The position numbers were made by a program, and so were the translations under genes. A model generated the notes under the pieces. The model was not told the DNA's origin and made no database searches. It saw only the letters and a program-made list of their open reading frames with translations. A stretch of 24,671 bases of DNA, taken from the NCBI GenBank assembly GCA_934502905.1, contig CAKSVK010000032.1:1-24671 (forward strand), in the 5' to 3' direction. This document shows, in pieces, positions 6,095 through 15,536 of this stretch (position 1 is the first letter of the stretch; each line of letters starts with the position of its first letter). Source of the DNA: an uncultured Chitinophagaceae bacterium (GTDB lineage: Bacteria > Bacteroidota > Bacteroidia > Chitinophagales > Chitinophagaceae).

Positions 6095-7231
6095 ATGGGA
6101 GGATCTATAGCGATAGTGGGAGCGGGAATAGGCGGGCTGACTGCCGCGCTTATGCTGCGGCAAAAAGGTTTTACGGTATCGGTATATGAAGCGGCGCCGG
6201 AAATAAAGCCGGTGGGAGCGGGAATTGTAATGGCAAACAATGCCATGCAGGTGTTTAAGAAGCTGGGCATACAGGACCGTATCGAATATGCCGGCAATAA
6301 AGTATCGGTGATGGAGATCACGGATGAACAGCTAAGACCGCTGTCAATGATGCGGCCGGAAAAATTCGGGCAACAATATGGTGTGTGTAATATAGCTATT
6401 CACCGGGCCGACCTGCAAAAGATCCTGGCTGAAACGTTTGGAAATGAAAATATCCACCTGTCAAAAAGACTTTCTTCTATTGAGCAGGGCAACAGATTAA
6501 AATTACATTTTGAAGATAATACGTCGGCGACGGCCGGTGTACTGATCGGTGCGGATGGCATCAGGTCTGTGGTCAGGCAGCATATCCTGGATGGTACCGT
6601 CATACGCGGCAGCGGACAGGTCTGCTGGCGGGGCATTTGCAAAACCGGTGTCCCGGAAAAATACCGGCATACAGCGGTAGAGGCCTGGGGCAGGGGCAAA
6701 CGGTTTGGGTTTGTGCAGTTGGACGGTGAAAAGGTATACTGGTATGCCGTGATCAACAAGGGCCTGTTGAAAGAACAAAAGGATATACCTGCCTTATTCA
6801 CCGGGTTTCACCCTGATTTGCTTGACATGGCAGAGAAGACAGGCATGGAAAATATTCATTTCAGTGAAATTGCAGACCTGAAGCCGCTCAGCAGGTGGAG
6901 CGCCGGTAATATATGCCTGTTGGGTGATGCGGCACATGCTACCACACCTAACCTGGGACAGGGTGCCTGCCAGGCAGTGGAGGATGCTTATGCATTGGGA
7001 GTGTTGCTTTCTCCCGGTAATAATATTGAAAATGCTTTTCGATCATATGAGAAGATGCGGGTCAAAAAAGCGCATGCTGTTGTAAGCAGAAGCCGGATAC
7101 TGGGGCAAATAGCACATATCGAAAATGGCGCGGGCAGATGGCTCCGGAATGCGTTGATGAAGCTGACGCCTTCGTCTGCTGCTGACCGGCAGTTGCAATG
7201 GCTGTTCGATATCGGGTATATAAAGGAATAG
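6095..7231 (+). CDS. FAD-dependent monooxygenase (aromatic hydroxylase / salicylate hydroxylase-like)
   Basis: Class A flavoprotein monooxygenases use NAD(P)H and O2 to hydroxylate aromatic or related substrates. The 378-residue protein has the three family signatures: the dinucleotide-binding GAGIGG (residues 9-14), the DG motif GADGIRS (152-158), and the second FAD motif GDAAHATTPNLGQGA (277-291). Its size and the run QAVEDAYALG fit the FAD_binding_3 group (salicylate hydroxylase, 3-hydroxybenzoate 6-hydroxylase, zeaxanthin epoxidase-like). ATG 6095 is chosen because it leads straight into the FAD-binding beta strand; an upstream ATG at 6087 is in another frame. It is third in the S45 operon and converges on an extradiol-dioxygenase-family gene. 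The substrate is unknown. Confidence 0.88.
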   Translation: MGGSIAIVGAGIGGLTAALMLRQKGFTVSVYEAAPEIKPVGAGIVMANNAMQVFKKLGIQDRIEYAGNKVSVMEITDEQLRPLSMMRPEKFGQQYGVCNIAIHRADLQKILAETFGNENIHLSKRLSSIEQGNRLKLHFEDNTSATAGVLIGADGIRSVVRQHILDGTVIRGSGQVCWRGICKTGVPEKYRHTAVEAWGRGKRFGFVQLDGEKVYWYAVINKGLLKEQKDIPALFTGFHPDLLDMAEKTGMENIHFSEIADLKPLSRWSAGNICLLGDAAHATTPNLGQGACQAVEDAYALGVLLSPGNNIENAFRSYEKMRVKKAHAVVSRSRILGQIAHIENGAGRWLRNALMKLTPSSAADRQLQWLFDIGYIKE

Positions 7232-7248
7232 CAGGTCACAAGTTGCAG

Positions 7249-7264
7249 CTTGCGCGACCGCGAG
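7249..7264. terminator. Hairpin between convergent genes (weak terminator candidate)
   Basis: CTTGCG (7249-7254) pairs with CGCGAG (7259-7264) around a four-base loop. It lies 18 bases past the monooxygenase stop and 42 bases before the convergent ygiD stop. There is no strong T-run, so termination is only suggested by position. Confidence 0.3.
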
Positions 7265-7305
7265 ACGGAACTTCTTACTATTTTATGGTCCTGACATTTT
7301 ATCTT

Positions 7306-8139
7306 TTACCCAAACCTTACCGATGTCATATTCAGGGACCCGGCTACCAGCTTATCATTAAAGAAGGATATTTCATCTTTATTATCCTTCAGACTGAGTG
7401 TGTACAGCAGCGGGTAATAGTGATCCGGCGTAGGAATAGCGAGTTTGGCTGATTTGCTCAACGATTCGTAATGGATCAGCGCTTTATCATCCCGGTCCAT
7501 GATTTTGTTTTTGAACAGTTCGTGCATTTCTATCGCCCAGTCATAACCGTAGTTGGGTACATCAAATTTATCCCAGGCTATCATGCGCAGGTTATGCACC
7601 ATGTTGCCGCTGCCGATGATCAATACGCCTTTTTTGCGTAATGTTACCAGCTCCCTGGAAAGGTTATAGTGATATGCCGCTGGTTTGGAATAATCAATGC
7701 TCAGCTGCAGCACCGGTATATTGGCATCCGGATACATCCATTTGACTACTGTCCAGGCGCCATGATCCAATCCCCAGTCATGGTCCAGTCCTATGTTTGT
7801 GGATTTGACCAACTCCTGTGTTTCTTCCGCAAGCCCGGGATTGCCCGGTGCAGGGTATTGCACTTTGTACAGCTCTTCCGGGAAACCACCGAAGTCGTGT
7901 ATGGTTTTGGGAGCGTTCATGGCGGTTACCTGTGTGCCATTGGTAAGCCAGTGAGCGGATATCACCAGCACTGCTTTGGGAACCGGCAATTCCTTACCCA
8001 ACTGCTGCCAATAGCTGCTGAACTCGTTATATTGTATACCATTCATGGGGGAACCATGCCCTACAAACAGCACCGGCATCCGGATACCCTGTTCATCCAT
8101 GTTTTGTGTAAAAGCATTAAAAGCTGATATGCTGCTCAT
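7306..8139 (-). CDS. ygiD: 4,5-DOPA-extradiol-dioxygenase-type protein YgiD (LigB family)
   Basis: The 277-residue protein belongs to the class III extradiol dioxygenase (LigB) superfamily, YgiD branch. Members open aromatic rings of catechols such as L-DOPA; the bacterial physiological substrate is poorly known and the metal may be zinc or iron. Expected ligand histidines are present: H28 in FVGHGSP, H63 in ISAHW, H182 in GNMVHNLR and H240 in TPDHYYP, plus H126 in GLDHGAW. Length matches E. coli YgiD. A shorter start at M14 or M21 is possible, since the family core begins RMPVLFVGHGSP. A TATCTTTG -7 box lies at 8182-8175. It is convergent with the aromatic monooxygenase, which hints at a shared substrate class but proves nothing. 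Confidence 0.87.
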   Translation of the reverse strand: MSSISAFNAFTQNMDEQGIRMPVLFVGHGSPMNGIQYNEFSSYWQQLGKELPVPKAVLVISAHWLTNGTQVTAMNAPKTIHDFGGFPEELYKVQYPAPGNPGLAEETQELVKSTNIGLDHDWGLDHGAWTVVKWMYPDANIPVLQLSIDYSKPAAYHYNLSRELVTLRKKGVLIIGSGNMVHNLRMIAWDKFDVPNYGYDWAIEMHELFKNKIMDRDDKALIHYESLSKSAKLAIPTPDHYYPLLYTLSLKDNKDEISFFNDKLVAGSLNMTSVRFG

Positions 8140-8174
8140 TACCGGTAATCCTTTTTTATAATTGTAATTACAGG

Positions 8175-8182
8175 CAAAGATA
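8175..8182 (-). promoter_or_regulatory. Bacteroidota-type -7 box for ygiD
   Basis: The minus strand reads TATCTTTG, a perfect TAnnTTTG match, 35 bases upstream of the ygiD ATG. No TTG element at the usual -33 spacing is evident, so this rests on the -7 box alone. Confidence 0.4.
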
Positions 8183-8305
8183 CTATGCCAGCAAAGGGAG
8201 CATATTGATGCAGGATAAGAAATCCAGGATTGCGAAAGGCTGATCAGAGATCGCCTGTTTCTAAAGAGAACCTATCAGAAATCCCAGGTTCAGAAATCAG
8301 CAATT

Positions 8306-9691
8306 TTATCCTTTCTTCATTTCCGCAAAAAACTTATGAAAATAGGGGATGGTTTCAATGCCTTTGTAATAGTTGAACACATCGTATTTTTCATTGGGCG
8401 AATGCAGGTTATCGCTGTCGAGCCCGAAGCCCATGAATACGATCTTGATCCCCAGCTCCTGCTCAAACAGGGCGCAAATGGGAATACTGCCGCCGCCCCG
8501 TACCGGGATGGGGGATTTTCCAAACGTGGTTTCAATAGCTTTGGCTGCTGCCTGGTAGGCAGTGGAATCAATGGGCGTCATATAAGGCTCCCCGCCATGG
8601 TGCTCGCTGGCCTTTACCGTAACCCCTTCAGGAGCAATGCTGGTGAAATATTTCAGCAGCTTCTCCGTGATATCTGCTGAAGACTGGTTGGGTACCAGGC
8701 GCGCCGATATTTTGGCATATGCCTTAGCAGGTAAAACGGTTTTGGCACCTTCACCTGTATAACCACCCCAGATGCCGTTTACTTCCAGGGTAGGACGGAT
8801 ACCGGTCCTTTCATTGGTGGTATACCCTTTTTCGCCCCACAAGGCCGGGATCCCCAGGTCTTTCCTGTATTCCTCTTCGCTGAACGGCGCTTCCGCCATC
8901 AGCTTTCTTTCTTCCGGTGTTGCCTCCACCACATCGTCATAAAAACCCGGAATGGTAATATGGTTATTTTCATCGTGGCAGGACGCGATCATTTTTGCGA
9001 GCATCGTAGCCGGGTTGGCGACCGCACCGCCATATACACCACTGTGCAGGTCCCTGTTGGGGCCGGTCACTTCCACTTCTATATAAGACAATCCCCTTAC
9101 ACCAATGTCGATGGAGGGCGTGTCCATGCTGATCATAGCCGTATCGCTGATCAGTATCACATCCGCCTTCAGCAGGTCTTTGTGCTGTTTTACAAATTTT
9201 GCAAGATGGGGTGAGCCGATCTCTTCTTCCCCTTCTATAATGAACTTGATATTGGTAGAGAGGCTGTTGGTTTTTACGAGGGTCTCCAGTGCCTTCACAT
9301 GCATATAGAACTGACCCTTATCATCACAGGAGCCACGGGCAAATATCTTGCCGTCTTTGATCACCGGATCGAAGGGGCCGCTGTTCCAAAGCTCCAGCGG
9401 ATCTGCAGGTTGCACATCGTAATGACCATATACCAGCACCGTTGGTTGGGAGGCATCGGTTATTTTTTCCGCATACACTACCGGGTGCCCCTCTGTCGGA
9501 TATACCTCGGCTTTACCGGCGCCCGCTTCCAGCAATCTCTGCCGGACTACTTCCGCACAGGCAACCATATCATTCCTGTTTTCTGTTTTCGCGCTCACAG
9601 ACGGTATCCTCAGCAATTCCAGTAATTCTTCCAGGAACCTTTCTTTATTAGCTGTCTGGTAATCTTTCCACTCTTTCATAGTAACAATCAT
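8306..9691 (-). CDS. M20 family dipeptidase
   Basis: M20 metallopeptidases use two zinc ions to hydrolyse dipeptides or related amides in the cytoplasm. The 461-residue protein shows the ordered motifs: VLVYGHYDVQPAD (H90, D92), GSCDDKGQ (bridging Asp 123/124), EGEEEIGSP (catalytic Glu/ligand Glu, 153-157), ISDTAM (D183), the lid-domain DLHSGVYGG, and a C-terminal LHSPNEKYDV with the last ligand His. This is the carnosinase-like (CNDP) branch typical of Bacteroidota. The start at 9691 gives MIVTMKEW; M5 is an equally good start. It lies 22 bp downstream of ppc and is probably in the same transcript, without an obvious functional link. Confidence 0.9.
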   Translation of the reverse strand: MIVTMKEWKDYQTANKERFLEELLELLRIPSVSAKTENRNDMVACAEVVRQRLLEAGAGKAEVYPTEGHPVVYAEKITDASQPTVLVYGHYDVQPADPLELWNSGPFDPVIKDGKIFARGSCDDKGQFYMHVKALETLVKTNSLSTNIKFIIEGEEEIGSPHLAKFVKQHKDLLKADVILISDTAMISMDTPSIDIGVRGLSYIEVEVTGPNRDLHSGVYGGAVANPATMLAKMIASCHDENNHITIPGFYDDVVEATPEERKLMAEAPFSEEEYRKDLGIPALWGEKGYTTNERTGIRPTLEVNGIWGGYTGEGAKTVLPAKAYAKISARLVPNQSSADITEKLLKYFTSIAPEGVTVKASEHHGGEPYMTPIDSTAYQAAAKAIETTFGKSPIPVRGGGSIPICALFEQELGIKIVFMGFGLDSDNLHSPNEKYDVFNYYKGIETIPYFHKFFAEMKKG

Positions 9692-9713
9692 TTTAAGTCA
9701 TTAAATACCTGCA

Positions 9714-12290
9714 TCAGGCAGAGTTCCTTCCGGCGTTGATGATACCGAAAGAACACCGCATCACCAGCTTTTCATATGTTTTCTTCAGGGGAGAGGCTCC
9801 CTGCTCTTCTTCCAGCTCCTGCACGCGCCTGATGGCATATTGCTGGATGGTCACCAGCGGCAACACGATCCTTTCCCGCATCTCTACCGACAGCTGCTCT
9901 ACCGGGTAGTCTGCCATTAGCTCGTTCTTGCCGGTCAGCTTAAAGATATAACGTTTGGTGAGTTCATACTCATCGTGAATTTTATTCCATATCTCTCCAT
10001 ACCGGGGATCTTTGGAAAGGAAAGTGGTCATGGGGAAATAACATTTCTTCATAGACATCTCGCAGTTCCCTATCAGCGTTTTGAAGAAAGTGGAATTGTC
10101 ATACAGTGCCTTTACCTCACTCCATCGACCGGCTTTATCCAGCGCTTTAAATGCAGCGCCTACTCCGTAATAACCGGTAACATTCTGTTTGAGCTGGCTC
10201 CATGCGCCTACAAAAGGGATCGCCCTCAAATCTTTCAGCGACAGTTTACCGGAGCCTCCCCTTTTTGCCGGGCGACTGCCGATATTGGTCTCCGCGTAAA
10301 AGCGAAGCGGGCTGGCATATGCAAGGTAGTCCAGGAATTTCGGATCGTTCTTTAGATCTGCGTATGCTTCTAATCCTATCTCCGACAACTGCTGGATCAG
10401 CTCTTTTTCATTTTCTTTTAAAATGGTTTTCGGTGACGAGAATACCTCATTGGATATACCCGCGTTGATCAGCTGTTCGATGTTGAACTGTGCAGAGTCG
10501 ATGGTACCGAAGTTGGAGCTGACCGTTTGCCCCTGTATCGTCAGTTGTATTTCTTCATTCTCTATATTTTTCCCTAGCGAGGCGTAAAATTTGTGGGTTT
10601 TACCACCACCGCGGGCCGGGGGACCACCGCGACCATCGAAGAAGACCACGTTCACACCGTTTTGTCTTGAAATGGCTGTCAGCTCTTCCTTTGCTTTGTA
10701 GATACTCCAGTTGGCCATCAGGTAACCGCCGTCCTTGGTACCGTCGGAGAAGCCCAGCATAATGGTTTGAATATTATTCCGGCGTTCCAGGTGCTGCCGG
10801 TAAGCCGGCAGGTTATACAGCTTTTGCATGATGCCTGCTGCATGCTGCAGGTCGTCTATCGTTTCAAAAAGAGGTACAATATCGATCGTCAGGTTTTCAG
10901 GCTTCCATCCGCTCATCAGGAACAGTCCATATACTTCAATGGCATTCAACGCACTGTTGCACTGGCTGATGATGTAGCGGTCGCAACCTTCTTCCCCGTT
11001 GGAGGCCTGGATCTGCTTAAGCCGTCCCATTACTTCCAGGGTATCTTTATGTACAGGGTCTTCGAGCACTTCCGGCTTCACCGTTTTCTTTACTTTCAGG
11101 AGTAGCTGTATCTTCCCGTCTTCATTTTGCTCCGTATAACCGGGTAATACGTTTGTGCTTGTGGCAATTTTTTCCACCATCCTGCTGTGTACGGTGCTGT
11201 CCTGCCGGATGTCCAGCGATGCGAAATGGAATCCGAATACTTCCACCTTGTTGATCAGGGTCTCCACCATTTCTACAAACAGTCCGTTGTGTTCGTGGAT
11301 CAGGGTTTGCCGGATATCGTTGAGCGTACCCAGTATTTCCGCTTTGGTGAGGTCGCTGATATGCCCGGGGATAAAGACATTATTATAGAGCTTCGTTTCC
11401 AGCTCCTGCAAAGGCATTTCAACACCCTTGAAAGTAAGTCTTCTTTTCAGGCGGCGTACTTCCCTGAAATATGATTTCAGGATGCTTTCCCTGAGGGCGC
11501 CGGCCACTTTAACGGTTGTATCTGTGGTTACAAAAGGATTACCGTCACGGTCGCCACCCGGCCAAAAACCCATCCGTATGATCGGGTTCTCTGAGCTCAC
11601 TTCCGGCATATTTGCCTTTATTCCCGAAAGGATGCGGCCGGCAGCAGGATAAAAAATATTTTCGAGGTACCAGATGAGGCTCACCGCCTCATCATAGGGC
11701 GTTGGCTTTACCTTTTTAAAGAAAGGTGTTTTTCCCAACTGCTGCAGGTACATGTTTATGTTATTGAGGTTATTTTCCGCCATTGCCTTGGTAAGGTCAT
11801 GTATGATGCCCAGCACAGCACCCGGATAAAACTGGGTAGGATGTGCCGTTAGTACCAGCCTTATATTGAAGGATTCAATTTTCTTTTTAACCTCTTCTTC
11901 TTTTTCGAATTTGGTAATATCGGAGAAAAGGCTTTTCAGCGTGCCCGCGCCATTCATGTCGTTCACCGACGTAAATGCTGCATCTTCCAGGGCGTCAAAA
12001 AGCACCACCTGCCTTTCTACGTACTGTACAAAGCGGAACAGCAGGTCCAGCCTCTCTTCTTCCTGGGTATAGGAAGTATGCTTACGAAAAAAGTCGTCTA
12101 TAATCTTAGCCGGGCTTTTCTTTTTGGCATATTCTTCTTCACAGTAGCTCAATAACAAAGCCAGTAAAATGCCCGTTTTTTCAATACGGTGGAAGGGAAG
12201 CGAGGTAAAAAGACTGTTATACAACTGAAATTTTCTGCCAACCAGATTCCAAAACTGCCCTAAGGGAGACACTGAAGAACTAATAGTCAT
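9714..12290 (-). CDS. ppc: Phosphoenolpyruvate carboxylase
   Basis: PEP carboxylase forms oxaloacetate from phosphoenolpyruvate and bicarbonate, refilling the TCA cycle. Family signatures are present in order over 858 residues: LVLTAHPTQ with catalytic H150, the GGDRDGNPFVT segment (245-255), LGFSDGTKDGGYLMANW (512-528), and the glycine-rich catalytic loop FDGRGGPPARGGGKTH (551-566). Length is normal. The C-terminus, usually an invariant RNTG, here reads AGRNSA. The ATG at 12290 is followed by MTISSSVSPLG. A 227-bp gap separates it from the upstream kinase gene, so it may have its own promoter; I could not identify one. The M20 peptidase follows at 22 bp. Confidence 0.95.
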   Translation of the reverse strand: MTISSSVSPLGQFWNLVGRKFQLYNSLFTSLPFHRIEKTGILLALLLSYCEEEYAKKKSPAKIIDDFFRKHTSYTQEEERLDLLFRFVQYVERQVVLFDALEDAAFTSVNDMNGAGTLKSLFSDITKFEKEEEVKKKIESFNIRLVLTAHPTQFYPGAVLGIIHDLTKAMAENNLNNINMYLQQLGKTPFFKKVKPTPYDEAVSLIWYLENIFYPAAGRILSGIKANMPEVSSENPIIRMGFWPGGDRDGNPFVTTDTTVKVAGALRESILKSYFREVRRLKRRLTFKGVEMPLQELETKLYNNVFIPGHISDLTKAEILGTLNDIRQTLIHEHNGLFVEMVETLINKVEVFGFHFASLDIRQDSTVHSRMVEKIATSTNVLPGYTEQNEDGKIQLLLKVKKTVKPEVLEDPVHKDTLEVMGRLKQIQASNGEEGCDRYIISQCNSALNAIEVYGLFLMSGWKPENLTIDIVPLFETIDDLQHAAGIMQKLYNLPAYRQHLERRNNIQTIMLGFSDGTKDGGYLMANWSIYKAKEELTAISRQNGVNVVFFDGRGGPPARGGGKTHKFYASLGKNIENEEIQLTIQGQTVSSNFGTIDSAQFNIEQLINAGISNEVFSSPKTILKENEKELIQQLSEIGLEAYADLKNDPKFLDYLAYASPLRFYAETNIGSRPAKRGGSGKLSLKDLRAIPFVGAWSQLKQNVTGYYGVGAAFKALDKAGRWSEVKALYDNSTFFKTLIGNCEMSMKKCYFPMTTFLSKDPRYGEIWNKIHDEYELTKRYIFKLTGKNELMADYPVEQLSVEMRERIVLPLVTIQQYAIRRVQELEEEQGASPLKKTYEKLVMRCSFGIINAGRNSA

Positions 12291-12517
12291 TGTTTTATTT
12301 CTTAATAATTTCTACTTGTTTTTATTTGGTGTGCATTGAACCTGCGATATACTGGTATCAGCCAAAAACAGGCGCTGCAACAAGGATGCAATCGTACTGC
12401 CGTCACTTTCGTTGTCGACGGCTCATATGTTAACATGGCAAACAGGTATTGTATAAGGCGCGTGAAATTAACTAAAAAAGAGGAAATATAGGCCTGGACA
12501 GAAGAATTTGCTGAAAC

Positions 12518-13927
12518 TTATCCTCCTGTTTGGGACAGGGGTATTTCAAAAAGAATGCTGACCCCGTTCTGGCTAATGATCTCCAGCCTGCCTTTTAAAT
12601 ATCCCATTCTTTTTTTCATGTTCCGCAGGCCATTTCCCCCGATCCTGCTCAGGTCGCTGTCTATTCCCCTGCCATTATCCTGTATGGTTATTTGCAGGGT
12701 ATCTGTTATCGTACAATCAATATCCACCCGGGTGGCGCCCGAGTGTTTTACAACATTGTGAAGCGCCTCTTTAACAGAAAGAAAGATATGCCTCCTGGTT
12801 TCGCCGGAAATGCTGACAGGCGGAATATGTTGCGGCACAGACATATTGCATTCAAAACCAAACTGGTCCATAAAATTCATGGCATATTCCCTTATATAAG
12901 AGATCAGCCCGGGCAGGTCGTCGTTGAGGTGGTTAAGCGACCATACAATCTCGTTCATGGACTGCACCAGCCGTTCCGAATTTTCTGAAATACGCTTCAG
13001 TTCCTGTACCGGGGTATCTCCCATTTTCTGCTGCACCATATCGCTCAGCAGCTTGATGCCGGCCAGCCCGTCTCCCAGCTCTACTTTAAGTTCGTGCGAA
13101 ATCTCGTCCCGCACCGCATTCAGGTTCAGCAGTTGCTTTTCGTTCTCTGCCAGCTGTTTATTGATGAGTTGCCCCGACTGGAGGGAAGAGTCAAATATCT
13201 TTTTCGACTTGTATATCAGTCCTATGTTCAGGCAGATCAGCTCCAGTATCACCCCGATCTGTAAAAAGAAAAAGCTGGACAGCTTTGGCTGATGCATCTG
13301 CGGCTCAAACAGGCGGAAGATCATGGCGCCGATGGCGCCGGTCCCTACTATTATGCTGCCTGTCACCAGGTATTTTGCCAGTGCTGTTCCTGTCATTAAG
13401 ATCAGTATAAGGACGTACAGAAAGAACACAAAAAAAGAAAGGGAAATGAAAAGGTGGATCAGCCGTTCGGTGAAATGGACTTCTCTTGAAATAAACCAGA
13501 ATGCAGTAAAGACCGCATATACAAGCATGAAACGGCTGACGATCCTGATCCATTTATCCAGCCCTGGAACAATGCTGGGGGCATCTACAAACAACCGTCC
13601 GAAACCGATATAAAAATAAAGCGCTATAAATACGACGGTACTGTTTAACACCGATTCGGGCAGCCGAAGATTTCCGACCGGTAAAAAATGAGTTTCTACC
13701 CGGTATTGCAGGAAAAAATACACCCCCATGATCACTGAATACAGGGCATAAAACAGATACTCCCGCCGGCGGAAAAAATACCATTGCACAAGCGAATACA
13801 ATACCTGGAAGGTCAATATGCCTAAAATGAGGGGCTCTGACAGCATTTCAATAGGTTGCCGGTTGAAAATAACGGTGGTACGAAAGTAGTCATTTCCTGT
13901 CACCAATGACGGATAATCATCCTGCAT
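12518..13927 (-). CDS. 7TM sensor histidine-kinase-like protein with Lys at the phosphoacceptor position (paralog 1)
   Basis: The N-terminal half carries about seven membrane helices (residues about 32-240, counting from a GTG at 13930), similar to 7TMR-DISM sensors. A linker coiled coil (about 245-272) and a HisKA_3-type dimerisation helix follow. ATP-binding motifs look complete: N box KEALHN (387-392), G1 DNGRG (418-422) and G2 GGNGLRN (431-437). The family's ELHDELG-like phosphoacceptor box reads ELKVELG, placing Lys 282 where His should be; another His (279) lies one helical turn earlier. The paralog shares this. ATG 13927 is used; GTG 13930 is adjacent, and the MLSEPL start common to both paralogs would be ATG 13846. 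No response regulator is adjacent. Likely a pseudokinase, or a kinase using another residue. Confidence 0.82.
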   Translation of the reverse strand: MQDDYPSLVTGNDYFRTTVIFNRQPIEMLSEPLILGILTFQVLYSLVQWYFFRRREYLFYALYSVIMGVYFFLQYRVETHFLPVGNLRLPESVLNSTVVFIALYFYIGFGRLFVDAPSIVPGLDKWIRIVSRFMLVYAVFTAFWFISREVHFTERLIHLFISLSFFVFFLYVLILILMTGTALAKYLVTGSIIVGTGAIGAMIFRLFEPQMHQPKLSSFFFLQIGVILELICLNIGLIYKSKKIFDSSLQSGQLINKQLAENEKQLLNLNAVRDEISHELKVELGDGLAGIKLLSDMVQQKMGDTPVQELKRISENSERLVQSMNEIVWSLNHLNDDLPGLISYIREYAMNFMDQFGFECNMSVPQHIPPVSISGETRRHIFLSVKEALHNVVKHSGATRVDIDCTITDTLQITIQDNGRGIDSDLSRIGGNGLRNMKKRMGYLKGRLEIISQNGVSILFEIPLSQTGG

Positions 13928-14157
13928 CACAACTTACCGATTTGTGCTGCAAAATCAGTGACGTGATGAACTACCCGATGGCAGAAGGGACGGGCTGTAG
14001 CGGATAAATTCAACTGCTGCCGACGACGTGTGGGGCAGCGGCCGCCCGGTTACCTATCCTCACACCACTTTCCCAGGGTACTGATTCATAAGCGCTTATT
14101 CCATAGGTGTTGTCTTTCCTTGCGCCGTATTGACGGGCTGTGTGTGTTGCATTGCCC

Positions 14158-15480
14158 TTACTTTTGCGGGGACAGCGGTATTTCAAAAACAATAGTGACC
14201 CCGTTCTCATGAAGGATATGGATGTTGCCTTTTAAAAACCCCATTCTTTTCTTCATATTCCTCAGCCCGTTTCCCATAGAGGAATGTGTACCCGGCTCCA
14301 TCCCCTTCCCGTTATCCTGTATGGTAATTTTGAGCATCTCCGATATTTCAAGAGCGATATTGATATGGTCGGAAGCAGAATGTTTTACGGCATTATTCAA
14401 TGCTTCCTTTACTGCCAGGAAGATATGCCTCCTGGTATCGCCGGGTATGTTGACATCAGGAATATGATCAGGTTCCGAAAGGGTGCATTTCAAACCCACC
14501 TGATCCATAAAACCCACCGCATATTCCCTGATATAGGATATCAGTCCCGGCAGGTCGTCGTTGAGGTGGTTGAGCGACCATACAATTTCATTCATAGACT
14601 GTACCAGCCGCTCCGAGTTTTCTGAAATTCTTGCCAGCTCTTTTACCTCGTTCCCCATTTTCTGCTGTACCATATCGCTCATCAGCTTGATACCGGACAA
14701 GCCGTCTCCCAGCTCTATTTTCAGCTCATGGGATATTTCGTTTCGCACGGCGTTCAGGTCTGAGAGTTGCTTTTCATTTTCAAGCATCTGCTTGCTGATG
14801 AGCTGGCTGGTGACTGTTGTGGCGTCCAGTATTTGCTTGGACTTATATACAAGTCCCACATTCAAACAGACAAGCTCCAGTATTACACCCATTTGCAGAA
14901 AGGAAATGCCTTTCAGTTCCCCGGGCATGGGGGCGGGGTTCAGATAACGGTATACAAGTCCGCAAACGGCACCTGTAGCCATCAGGAAGCTGCCTGTTAC
15001 CAGGAACTTTCCCCATACGGAACCTGTCTTCAGCACTTTATACAACACGTATACAAAAAAAACAAAAAAACAAAGGGATACAATAAGATGGGTGATCCGT
15101 TGCAGCTGAAGGTTGTCTGCAAAAATGATCCATAACAAATCTGTCATCAGGTAGGCCAGCATGAGATTGCTGACGACCTTGACCGTTTTGTTCAGGTGGG
15201 GCAGGATCCTGCCGGCATCTACAAACAACCTTCCGAACGTGATGTAATACACCAGCGCCAGGTAAATGATCGTGCTGTTTAATACCGACTCGTGCAACCG
15301 GTAATGCCCGATCAAAAGATAACGGTTCTCCACCCTGTATTGCAGGAGGAAATAAATGCCCATGATAACAGAATACACGGCATAATAAAGATATTCCCTC
15401 CGGCGGAAGAAATACCATTGTACCAGCGAATAAAGTACCTGGAACGTTAATATACCCAGAATTAGCGGTTCAGACAGCAT
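14158..15480 (-). CDS. 7TM sensor histidine-kinase-like protein with Lys at the phosphoacceptor position (paralog 2)
   Basis: A close tandem paralog of the gene at 12518, alike along its whole length, with long identical runs (ISENSERLVQSMNEIVWSLN and the segment after it). It has seven membrane helices, a coiled-coil linker, a HisKA_3-type helix and an HATPase domain with KEALNN, DNGKG and GNGLRN motifs. The phosphoacceptor box reads ELKIELG: Lys 254 (from ATG 15480) replaces His, with His 251 one turn before. ATG 15480 starts MLSEPLILG, homologous to the first paralog; a TTG at 15498 adds six residues, and the frame is open further upstream. The gene follows the SRPBCC gene after 38-56 bp, suggesting one operon with the permease. 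A 230-bp non-coding gap without a recognisable element separates it from paralog 1. Confidence 0.82.
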   Translation of the reverse strand: MLSEPLILGILTFQVLYSLVQWYFFRRREYLYYAVYSVIMGIYFLLQYRVENRYLLIGHYRLHESVLNSTIIYLALVYYITFGRLFVDAGRILPHLNKTVKVVSNLMLAYLMTDLLWIIFADNLQLQRITHLIVSLCFFVFFVYVLYKVLKTGSVWGKFLVTGSFLMATGAVCGLVYRYLNPAPMPGELKGISFLQMGVILELVCLNVGLVYKSKQILDATTVTSQLISKQMLENEKQLSDLNAVRNEISHELKIELGDGLSGIKLMSDMVQQKMGNEVKELARISENSERLVQSMNEIVWSLNHLNDDLPGLISYIREYAVGFMDQVGLKCTLSEPDHIPDVNIPGDTRRHIFLAVKEALNNAVKHSASDHINIALEISEMLKITIQDNGKGMEPGTHSSMGNGLRNMKKRMGFLKGNIHILHENGVTIVFEIPLSPQK

Positions 15481-15536
15481 AGATACCAGCTTGTGCAACC
15501 CCGTAAAGATATTGATATCGCGTTGAATGTCTCCGA

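Noticed and set aside
13931..14157. Possible gene between the two kinase paralogs
   Set aside because: The only frame there extends into paralog 2 in another frame and has no family features; the gap looks non-coding.
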